64,000 nt of DNA from Jatrophihabitans sp. GAS493 (GTDB taxonomy: Bacteria; Actinomycetota; Actinomycetes; Mycobacteriales; Jatrophihabitantaceae). Every line of letters starts with the position of its first letter. Within the stretch, counting starts at the first letter, position 1. The position numbers were made by a program, and so were the translations under genes. Shown here one piece after another: positions 46,474-53,054 of this stretch. The notes below the pieces were generated by a model. It had not been told where the DNA came from, did no database searches, and saw only the letters and a list, made by a program, of their open reading frames with translations. The stretch spans positions 3,272,001 through 3,336,000 of the forward strand of contig NZ_LT907982.1 of the NCBI RefSeq assembly GCF_900230215.1. Reading direction: 5' to 3'.

Positions 46474-46814
46474 GTCGTTTCAGTGTCAGCCATCGATGGG
46501 ATTATCGGTGGATTGCTGTGTACGGACGGGGAGACTGACCGAGAAAAGTGCAGCATCCGGATCGACACGACTGGTCAGGGCGTGACCTACGGAGGACAGA
46601 TGGTCGTTACCAAGTCGCAGCACATCAGACGGCCAATCAACCCGCCTTCTCCGCCGGAGACAGCGGAGGACCGGTGTACTCGCTCAACAGCAGTGGCGCT
46701 GCCATCGCTTACGGGATGGTCGTTGCGAGGAAGACCAGCAATGCGGCATACGGTTTCTACACACCTGCTCACACGATCTTGTCGACCTTCGGCGTAAGTA
46801 TTCGGGTGCAATAG
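46474..46814 (+). pseudogene. Remnant of a secreted S1-family (trypsin-like) peptidase
   Basis: Two frames joined near 46605 reconstruct the C-terminal half of an alpha-lytic/streptogrisin-like serine peptidase. The first frame gives VVSVSAIDGIIGGLLCTDGE and CSIRIDTTGQGVTY. The second gives QTANQPAFSAGDSGGPVYSL with the catalytic-serine motif GDSGGPV, then YGFYTPAHTILSTFGVSI. The His and Asp of the catalytic triad and any leader are missing. It is a decayed gene. Confidence 0.75.
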
Positions 46815-47250
46815 CTACTGGGGAAGCGAGTTGACCCAGTTCTTGTCGACGGGACCGTGGAGCAGGGCTCGGTTTCCGAGAGGCTGGGTCAACGCTACGA
46901 GTGCACGCCCGAACTGGAGGCTGCTCCCACACGCTTGCCGGGCTGTGTCTGTCTTGTTCACTGCCCAGATCTCGACGGAGCTTGGGGTTTCTGTGACCTA
47001 TATTCCGGCAGGCACCACACAGTCATTGCCGCCGGCGGCATAGTAGATATCGACCGACCACCGGGGTTCGGAACTGCAGCTGCTGGAGCGGTCAGTTGCG
47101 TTGCCGGCGCTAGACTTGCGGAGGCAGGCGGAGACGTTAACCTGGGGGGGCGGGTCAGGAGTGTGCCGATGTTACGGTGTGTCATGCGCAGGGCGGCCAT
47201 CGGCTGCCGACATCAAAGCGACGCGAGTCGATCGACCACGGAGTCTTCTC
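46815..47250. other. 436-bp region with no supportable gene
   Basis: Open frames exist (for example 46857-47258) but have no ribosome-binding site, family resemblance or coherent codon pattern. The sequence is probably degenerate coding DNA between the broken peptidase and the next membrane-protein gene. Confidence 0.5.
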
Positions 47251-47748
47251 ATGTCTGACCTCTCCGACACGTTCCGGCGGATACTTCGGGTACCGGACGG
47301 ATTTCCCATTCGTCTTTACTCTGTGCTCGGCATGTGGGGAATTTTCATCGTTAGCGTCGGGTTGGCCGCCCAGTCATTTGCAGGGACAGCTGCCAGCAAC
47401 CCAAAGCGGAACTCAAATGACGGATTCGGCCGCCTGTTCGTACTATTGTCAGTCGTTATCTTTGTCGGGGCCGCGTTGGTCAGCTATATTTCTTATGCGG
47501 AGCGCGATCTTCGCAGATGCCCGGGTATTGAACGTGTCAGCACGTACGACCGCTTCATGTCCTATCTTCCGCAGTGGCAAATATTGACGGTGCTTGGGAT
47601 TCTGGGACTGTCATTGCCAATCGTTCAAACGATTAATGCTAAGTCCGCTACTGTTGATGCTTCTACATGGCTCAGTCGTGCTATTTTCGCGTTGATCGGG
47701 ATAGTCTTATTAGTCTTAGCGTACGGGCGTCGAAATTTAGCAAAGTAG
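47251..47748 (+). CDS. Hypothetical four-helix membrane protein
   Basis: A 165-residue protein from ATG 47251, with GGAG 7 bases upstream. About four membrane spans: SVLGMWGIFIVSVGLAAQSF, LFVLLSVVIFVGAALVSYIS, WQILTVLGILGLSLPIVQTI and AIFALIGIVLLVLAYGRR. The amphipathic N-terminus is DLSDTFRRILRVPDG. Codon use is visibly more A/T-rich than the flanking chromosome. No family recognised. Confidence 0.65.
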   Translation: MSDLSDTFRRILRVPDGFPIRLYSVLGMWGIFIVSVGLAAQSFAGTAASNPKRNSNDGFGRLFVLLSVVIFVGAALVSYISYAERDLRRCPGIERVSTYDRFMSYLPQWQILTVLGILGLSLPIVQTINAKSATVDASTWLSRAIFALIGIVLLVLAYGRRNLAK

Positions 47749-47775
47749 CTATTTTCATCGGCCTCCCATTGCAGC

Positions 47776-47935
47776 CTAAACGGAACGGGCGTCCGCGAGA
47801 GCAAGTGTGTGTGGGGTGCGGTAGCCGAGACTCGAGTGCAGCCGTTGCCGGTTGAGAACACCTCGATGTACTCGGCGACAGCGACGCGGGCTCGGGCTCT
47901 GGTGGGGAATCTGACACTCAGGCGTGCGTTCTGCC
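47776..47935 (-). mobile_element. IS3-family transposase fragment (OrfB C-terminus)
   Basis: Minus-strand reading gives AVAEYIEVF, then, after a one-base frameshift, NRQRLHSSLGYRTP, the typical end of an IS3-family OrfB transposase (EYIEVFYNRQRLHSSLGY in intact copies). The rest of the transposase and the inverted repeats are not seen. Coordinates approximate. Confidence 0.75.
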
Positions 47936-48059
47936 GTCGGCGCTTCGGGACGCGCGGCGAACATCGCCTCCCGATGCGCTGACGCGGCGTCCAACACCTT
48001 CGCCATCGTCGCCCGTTCATCGGTATCGGCATATCCCCGGTCGGCGTACGTCATCTTGG

Positions 48060-48229
48060 TGACGTCATAACAGCCGAGCTGGTGGCTGCGAAGAAACGTA
48101 TCGCCGACCTCGAGGCCGAGCTGACGATTTTGCGGCGTGCGATGCAGTTGCTGCGGGTGAACACCGACCCAAAAGACGTTGCTCCGCGGTCGCGGTGATG
48201 GCCGAGGAGAAGCTCCAGTTCACGTAAAC
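48060..48229 (+). mobile_element. IS3-family transposase fragment (OrfA C-terminus)
   Basis: Plus-strand reading gives TAELVAAKKRIADLEAELTI then LRRAMQLLRVNTDPKD, and, in a shifted frame, SAVAVMAEEKLQFT. This resembles the coiled-coil end of OrfA and its junction to OrfB in actinobacterial IS3 elements. It points the opposite way from the fragment at 47776, so two different insertions left pieces here. Confidence 0.65.
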
Positions 48230-48265
48230 CGCTATTAGTGTGGCAATGGTGCTACAGTTGCACAC

Positions 48266-48523
48266 ATGTCTACCGTTGCGTCAAGAGACCTCCGGAATCA
48301 CACCGCCGAGGTGCTGCGTCAAGTGTCCGACGGCACCCGAGTAACCATCACTGTCAACGGCAAGCCTGTTGCTGAGATCGGACCGGTCCGCGCGACGCGT
48401 CCGCAGTTCTTCGCTAAGGCCGATCTCATCGAGCTCGTCGCCCAGAATCAAGCTGACCCCGGCCTGACCCGTGACCTAGAGGTGCTCGTCGGCGATACCA
48501 CAGACGACCTCGACCTATTGTGA
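48266..48523 (+). CDS. Phd/YefM-type antitoxin, second pair
   Basis: An 85-residue antitoxin beginning STVASRDLRNHTAEVLRQVS and continuing VTITVNGKPVAEIGPV, paralogous to the antitoxin at 44511 (same VASRDLRN-TA-VLR and ITVNG-xVAxxGP blocks, same length). Acidic C-terminus DTTDDLDLL. It overlaps the toxin gene by 4 bases. Confidence 0.88.
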   Translation: MSTVASRDLRNHTAEVLRQVSDGTRVTITVNGKPVAEIGPVRATRPQFFAKADLIELVAQNQADPGLTRDLEVLVGDTTDDLDLL

Positions 48524-48921
48524 GCGCGCGTCCCGGTCTGCTCGACACGAGCGTCCTGATCGCGAGCGAGTCAGGACGCCGCCTGAACATCGAGTCGCTG
48601 CCCGACGAGACGGCGGTAAGCGTGGTCACGATCGCCGAGCTGCACGCTGGCGTACTCGCAGCTCCGGACACCGCTACCCGGGCTCGTCGGCTGTCGACAC
48701 TCGAATCCGCGTCGCGCGTCGAGCCCTTGCCAATAACTGCCGAGGCCGCCCGCCGGTGGGCGGAGATGCGCGTGCGTCTGGCGGAGCTAGGTCATCGGGC
48801 CAAGGTCAACGATTTATGGATCGCCGCGGTGGCGAAGGCCAACGGATTGGACGTCGTCACCCAGGACGACGACTTCGACGTCATCGAACAGGCCGGTGGC
48901 CCCTCGGTCCTGCGGGTGTAA
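48520..48921 (+). CDS. PIN-domain toxin (VapC family), second pair
   Basis: A 133-residue PIN-fold toxin with GLLDTSVLIASES, TIAELHAGVLAAPD, AKVNDLWIAAVAK and VTQDDDFDVI carrying the acidic residues. Starts at GTG 48520 inside the antitoxin stop. It is the paralogue of the toxin at 44122, in the opposite orientation. Thirty bases after its stop a partial copy of the repeat that flanks the first pair begins (GAATAGTTGC at 48951). Confidence 0.9.
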   Translation: MSARPGLLDTSVLIASESGRRLNIESLPDETAVSVVTIAELHAGVLAAPDTATRARRLSTLESASRVEPLPITAEAARRWAEMRVRLAELGHRAKVNDLWIAAVAKANGLDVVTQDDDFDVIEQAGGPSVLRV

Positions 48922-48990
48922 CCACCGGCCTTAGCAGCTGACGCCCACCCGAATAGTTGCGACCCGACAACGTGACTGTTGAAGCACCGA

Positions 48991-49560
48991 TCACGAAAGA
49001 CGATCGGCGGGCCAGCGAAGGTCGTCTACCGGGCGACGGTCGCGGGATGCCCGCGCCGGGTCAGCCGGACTCGCGACGTCAGCGGCTCGGCCTATCGCCG
49101 ACATGGTGGTTACCTCCCAGTGCCGCGGGACGTCGAACTCGGCGGAGAGGCCGTCCCGGTCGAACGCTCGGAACTGCCGCACCGAAAATCCCATCGACGA
49201 AGCCTGAAAGGTCATGTGGGCGACGGCCTGTCCGAGGTCGTAGTGCGAGAACTCCGAATACTCCCAGTCGGTCTCCTCAACCAGTCGATGCGACAGATTA
49301 GCTATCAGCAGTCCGGCGTTCTCCGCCCACGTCCGTGAGCTTGGGGCGAGATGTCCCACGAGTCGAGCGTGCGCAGGATCACCGCGTCGGCCGACGATGA
49401 ATGCCCAGGGTTGCGAGTTGCCGGCCGATGGCGCCCACCGCGCCGCCTCCAGCATCGCTTCGACCTCGGTCTCGCTGATCTGCTCCGAGTCATTGAATGT
49501 GGTCGGGCTCCACCGCGCCGCGAGTAGCGGATGCAGTAGTTGACTGGACGAGTCACTCAC
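48991..49560 (-). CDS. Nitroreductase-family protein
   Basis: A 189-residue FMN-dependent oxidoreductase-type protein: LLAARWSPTTFNDSEQISET, MLEAARWAPSAGNSQPWAFI, and the later SHYDLGQAVAHMTFQASSMG. These are the FMN-binding blocks of the nitroreductase fold. GTG 49560 gives the usual length; a much longer frame to 49953 overlaps the HAD gene. Substrate unknown. First chromosomal-type gene after the island. Confidence 0.85.
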   Translation of the reverse strand: MSDSSSQLLHPLLAARWSPTTFNDSEQISETEVEAMLEAARWAPSAGNSQPWAFIVGRRGDPAHARLVGHLAPSSRTWAENAGLLIANLSHRLVEETDWEYSEFSHYDLGQAVAHMTFQASSMGFSVRQFRAFDRDGLSAEFDVPRHWEVTTMSAIGRAADVASPADPARASRDRRPVDDLRWPADRLS

Positions 49561-49589
49561 GGAGCCAACCCTGCCACGGACCACGCGAT

Positions 49590-50288
49590 CTATAGAACCG
49601 GTGTCCGGAGCGTCACTTCGATGCCGTTCGAGGTAGCGAGCATCTGGACGCTGCGCAGGTCGGTGACCCGCCAGTCCGCTCCCCCGAGTTGGGCGGCTTG
49701 ATGGGTGGTCGTGAGGGCCAGGACCCGCGCTCCGGCCGCCCGACCGGCCGCGATCCCGGCCGGTGCATCCTCGACAACGAGACATCGCTCGGCGGCGAAC
49801 CCCAGCGCCTCGGCGGCGGCCAGAAATGGATCGGGCGCGGGCTTGCCGGCGCGCACATCGTCGATCGTGACGACGACGGCCGGCCGCGGGAGCCCGGCCT
49901 TGGTGATGCTGGCACTGGCTAGGACGCGGCTCCCGCTGGTCACAATTGCCCATTGATGTAACGGGATTCGGCGAAGCGCGTCGATCGCCCCCGGCATAGC
50001 CGACACCGGCAATTGGGGATCGGCCTGTCGGGTGAGCACCTGTTCGACGAGCTGTTCGCGCTCTGCACCAATCACCTGCGGAGCCGAACGGGCTAGCACC
50101 TGCTCGGACGGAAGCCCATGAATATGCGGCGCGAATGCTTCGAACGGCATACCCAACTGATGAGCCACGTCTCGCCAGCCGGCCTCAAACGCCGCAGTCG
50201 TATCGACCAGGGTGCCGTCGAGATCGAAGAGCACGGCATCGACTGTGACCGTCGGTGCGTGGCTGGCAGGACGAGCGAATTCACTCAT
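49590..50288 (-). CDS. HAD-IA family sugar-phosphatase-like hydrolase
   Basis: A 232-residue phosphatase with VDAVLFDLDGTLVDTTAAF (motif I), WAIVTSGSRVLASASI (motif II), the lysine in DVRAGKPAPDPFLAAAE and CLVVEDAPAGIAAGRAAGA (motif IV). It belongs to the group that dephosphorylates sugar or polyol phosphates (2-deoxyglucose-6-P, glycerol-3-P types). The start overlaps the DUF1479 gene's end by 8 bases, so the two form an operon, facing a ROK regulator. Confidence 0.88.
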   Translation of the reverse strand: MSEFARPASHAPTVTVDAVLFDLDGTLVDTTAAFEAGWRDVAHQLGMPFEAFAPHIHGLPSEQVLARSAPQVIGAEREQLVEQVLTRQADPQLPVSAMPGAIDALRRIPLHQWAIVTSGSRVLASASITKAGLPRPAVVVTIDDVRAGKPAPDPFLAAAEALGFAAERCLVVEDAPAGIAAGRAAGARVLALTTTHQAAQLGGADWRVTDLRSVQMLATSNGIEVTLRTPVL

Positions 50289-51582
50289 CGATGCCGAGGC
50301 CCCTCCGCCCGCTCTCGTTCAGGTCATCGAAGTGAAACCGGTTGGGCCAGTCCCGTTCATAGTTCTCGTCAGGGAAGTCGGATGGACTCGCGCCGGTGAC
50401 GAATGCCTCGCGAACTACGGCTGAATAGGCCTCATTGCGCGGGCACCAGGGCGCGGCCGGGACGTACATGACGTTTCCCCATCCGCGCTGGTTGGTGACC
50501 GGGGCGACGCTGTGGATCATGTCGCAGTGCCACCAGACCGAATCGCCGGCCATCACGTCGGGAATACCGGATAGGGCCTCGAGCAGCAGCGAATGCCACT
50601 CTTCGGAGGCCGGGAAGACCTGGTTGACCGTGACCCCGCACATGTCGTCCTCGGCTACGTCGGACAACAGCGGCCGGAGCATGAGGTACCCCATCGCCTC
50701 AGGAATCGGCACTGTGTGCAGGACGCCCTGATCCTGCTCCATGTCCGACAGCGCGGTCCACCCCTGGAAGGTCCGGAAGGCCGAACACATCGTCGAGCCC
50801 GGGTACTGCGGGCCGGCCGTTCGGAAGCTGGCATCCCACGGGTCATAGGACTCGACGCTCCCATCGAACAGGTGGCGGAACGCCTGCTGATAGGCACTTG
50901 CCATCCATAGATCTAGGGTGCCGGGGTCAAGATGTGGGCCAAGCCCCTTCGAGTCCGCACCCTCCGGGCGTCGGCGAATGCGATCCGGGTACAGCGAGTC
51001 CCGGTTCGCGTCGAACCACTGCACTCCGCCGGATTCGCTGCGCCACTGACTGTTCAGGAAAGACTGGACGACGGCCATGCGCTCGCTCTGGCGAGCCTGC
51101 ATCTGAGCGGGCGACCAGTAGATCGGATAGATCTCGGGTTTCGAGCCGACGCTTCCGAAGAAGTCATCCCCCGGCCCGCGATAGTTCTCGAAGAACTCGT
51201 TGCCTTCGACGTATTCGACGATCTCCCGGTCCCACCCGAGTGCCTGCTCACGCTTGAAGTGCCCGCGGACAATGAGACAGCCCCGGCGGCGTAGCTTCGC
51301 CAGTTCATGTGCCGACACGCGACCGGCGGCGATGTCGCTGTACTCGATGACCGGCCAGACCGTCTCGCCCCGTCTCCGCTCGGCCACGATCTCCTCGACC
51401 TGCCTGCGCACCCTTGCCTCAATGACGGCGAAGACCTCCTCGACCGTTCGGCCCGATGCCTCGATGCGCGCGCGCAGAGCCTGCTTGATCTCGCGGATCG
51501 CGGCGGGCAGATCGTCGGGGGTGCTCTCCCAGTGTGGGAGCGGCGGCAGTGTCATGTCGCGGGTGTCGTCGATGAGAGTCAT
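50281..51582 (-). CDS. DUF1479 family protein (2-oxoglutarate/Fe(II)-dioxygenase-like)
   Basis: A 433-residue protein of the YbiU/DUF1479 family. Candidate metal ligands are in GLGPHLDPGTLDLWM (HxD) and WWHCDMIHSVAPVTN (second His), the layout of a cupin-like Fe(II)/2-oxoglutarate oxygenase. Other blocks are WPVIEYSDIAAGRVS at residues 75-90 and RRRGCLIVRGHF. In fungi and bacteria these proteins are tied to sugar or amino-acid-derived substrates, but the reaction is not settled. It is the first gene of the operon with the HAD phosphatase, under likely control of the divergent ROK protein. Confidence 0.88.
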   Translation of the reverse strand: MTLIDDTRDMTLPPLPHWESTPDDLPAAIREIKQALRARIEASGRTVEEVFAVIEARVRRQVEEIVAERRRGETVWPVIEYSDIAAGRVSAHELAKLRRRGCLIVRGHFKREQALGWDREIVEYVEGNEFFENYRGPGDDFFGSVGSKPEIYPIYWSPAQMQARQSERMAVVQSFLNSQWRSESGGVQWFDANRDSLYPDRIRRRPEGADSKGLGPHLDPGTLDLWMASAYQQAFRHLFDGSVESYDPWDASFRTAGPQYPGSTMCSAFRTFQGWTALSDMEQDQGVLHTVPIPEAMGYLMLRPLLSDVAEDDMCGVTVNQVFPASEEWHSLLLEALSGIPDVMAGDSVWWHCDMIHSVAPVTNQRGWGNVMYVPAAPWCPRNEAYSAVVREAFVTGASPSDFPDENYERDWPNRFHFDDLNESGRRGLGIDE

Positions 51583-51605
51583 GCCGTCTCCTCCGGTAAG
51601 GGCTC

Positions 51606-51661
51606 GTTACTGAATCAACGTTATACCCGTCAACGTATTCAGGCAATACCTGTTACTGAAT
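51606..51661. promoter_or_regulatory. Repeated operator-like sites between DUF1479 and ROK genes
   Basis: GTTACTGAAT occurs twice as a direct repeat (51606-51615 and 51652-51661), and its half-site ATTCAG occurs in reverse at 51637-51642. CAACGTTAT and CAACGTATT form a second pair in between. Such clustered half-sites fit binding by the ROK regulator to its own promoter and that of the operon. Confidence 0.55.
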
Positions 51662-51677
51662 GCGCTACGATCGGCGC

Positions 51678-52823
51678 ATGACCGCATCCAAGCCGTCGCT
51701 CGCGCTGCTGAGAGACCTCAGCGACGAGAACGTTCTGCTTACGCTGATGGATCATTCACGACTGACTCGAGCCGAACTTGCGGTCTACACCGGCCTGGCC
51801 AAGCCGACGGTGGCCGCCGCGATCCGACGGCTGGAGGAGCTCGGATTGGTGTTCGATACCGGCGAGCGCACCACCGGACGCGGCGGAGTCGGCACCTACT
51901 ACGCACTGTCGGCCGAGGTCGGCGTGGCGTTGGCCATCAGCATTGCGCCGGAGGGCATTGCGGTGGAAGTGGTCAATACCGTCGGCGAATGCCAGTCCCG
52001 GTTTGTCGAGCCAGTGACCCGACCCGCTGCACCGGCCGCAGTGGTACGGATGCTGGTGAAGGCGGTCAAGGCGGCGACCGCCGGAATCGATGGTAAACAT
52101 CTGCGAACCGCGGTGGTCAGCGCCGCCGATCCCGTCGACCGGAACTCTGGGTCTCTTGTGCACCTCCCGGACGCCCCGTTCCTGCTCGGCGCCCTCTCCC
52201 CCGTCAAGAAGCTGCAGCCACTCATCGCCGGCCCCATCGTGGTGGATAACGACGTGAACTGGGCCGCCAGGTCGGAGCAGGCGACTCGGGCCGCGGCCGG
52301 CGGCCAGCTCGATGACTTCGTCTATCTCCACCTCGGCGAGGGCCTTGGGTGCGCGGTCGTCACCGACGGCGAGGTACGTCGTGGGCACTCGGGGCTGGCC
52401 GGCGAGGTAGCCCACCTGATCACCACCGGCTCCGATGGGCATGCCGTTACCTTTACGTCCATCTTCGAGCAGTTGTCTCTGCAGCAGACCGAGTCGACGG
52501 CGATCGACGTTCACCGACTGCTCGCCCGGTTGGACTCCACCGGGGGTGCGGAACTGGCCCGAACGCTAGCGCGCGCCATCTGCGGCGTGCTCTCGGCGGC
52601 GATCGCGTTCTGCGACCCCAGCGCCGTTGTGATCGGGGGAACGTGGGGCACGGCCGCGCCGCTGTTGGCGGAGCTGCGCAGGCAGGCCGCGATTTTGCCA
52701 CGAGCGATACCGGTCGAGGTCGCGACCGCCATCGGCTCACCGTCACTCGCCGGCGCACGGACCGCAGCCGTCGACGCACTCCGACGGGACGTCCTGGCGC
52801 GGGCGACTAGCGCTGCGCTGTAG
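51678..52823 (+). CDS. ROK-family transcriptional regulator
   Basis: About 381 residues from ATG 51678 (ATG 51660 lies inside the operator). An N-terminal winged HTH (LTRAELAVYTGLAKPTVAAA then IRRLEELGLV) is fused to a ROK sugar-kinase-like domain with VVDNDVNWAARSEQATR, VYLHLGEGLGCAVVTDGEV and GHSGLAGEVAHL. The typical CxCGxxGCxE zinc motif is replaced by a region without those cysteines (TTGSDGHAVTFTSIFEQ), so zinc binding is doubtful. Likely a sugar-responsive repressor of the divergent DUF1479-HAD operon. The stop lies inside the first unit of a 15-bp tandem repeat. Confidence 0.88.
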   Translation: MTASKPSLALLRDLSDENVLLTLMDHSRLTRAELAVYTGLAKPTVAAAIRRLEELGLVFDTGERTTGRGGVGTYYALSAEVGVALAISIAPEGIAVEVVNTVGECQSRFVEPVTRPAAPAAVVRMLVKAVKAATAGIDGKHLRTAVVSAADPVDRNSGSLVHLPDAPFLLGALSPVKKLQPLIAGPIVVDNDVNWAARSEQATRAAAGGQLDDFVYLHLGEGLGCAVVTDGEVRRGHSGLAGEVAHLITTGSDGHAVTFTSIFEQLSLQQTESTAIDVHRLLARLDSTGGAELARTLARAICGVLSAAIAFCDPSAVVIGGTWGTAAPLLAELRRQAAILPRAIPVEVATAIGSPSLAGARTAAVDALRRDVLARATSAAL

Positions 52824-52909
52824 TTGCCCGGAAGGTAGTTGCCCGGAAGGTAGTTGCCCGGTAGGTAGGCGCCCGGAAGGTAGGCGCCCGACAGGTAGGC
52901 GCCCGGAAG
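52820..52909. repeat. 15-bp tandem repeat, six copies
   Basis: Six adjacent units of the form GTAGTTGCCCGGAAG or GTAGGCGCCCGGAAG, starting over the ROK stop codon. Two unit types (TTGCCC then GGCGCCC) form two blocks of three. A reverse-strand frame through it would encode a YLPGA/N pentapeptide repeat, but no gene is supported there. Confidence 0.92.
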
Positions 52910-52948
52910 GGGAAGCGCCCTCTCCCCTTTCAAGATATAGCCCAGTGG

Positions 52949-52967
52949 GGGGCTTGCGGCAAGACCC
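52949..52967. promoter_or_regulatory. Rifamycin-associated-element-like palindrome
   Basis: GGGGCTTGCGGCAAGACCC is a 19-bp inverted repeat (GGGG-CTTG-CGG-CAAG-aCCC) with one mismatch. It closely resembles, from memory, the rifamycin-associated element found upstream of rifamycin-resistance genes in actinomycetes. It lies 87 bases before the HelR gene start. Confidence 0.7.
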
Positions 52968-53054
52968 TGGTCCTGCCGCAGAATCATCGACCGAGCCACG
53001 AACCCGTCGCAGCACTGGAGAGCCACCGGGTGAGCCGTCGATCGGAGCCATGAC

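Noticed and set aside
46857-47258. 133-codon frame in the island
   Set aside because: No ribosome-binding site, no recognisable pattern, and it runs into the better-supported gene at 47251.
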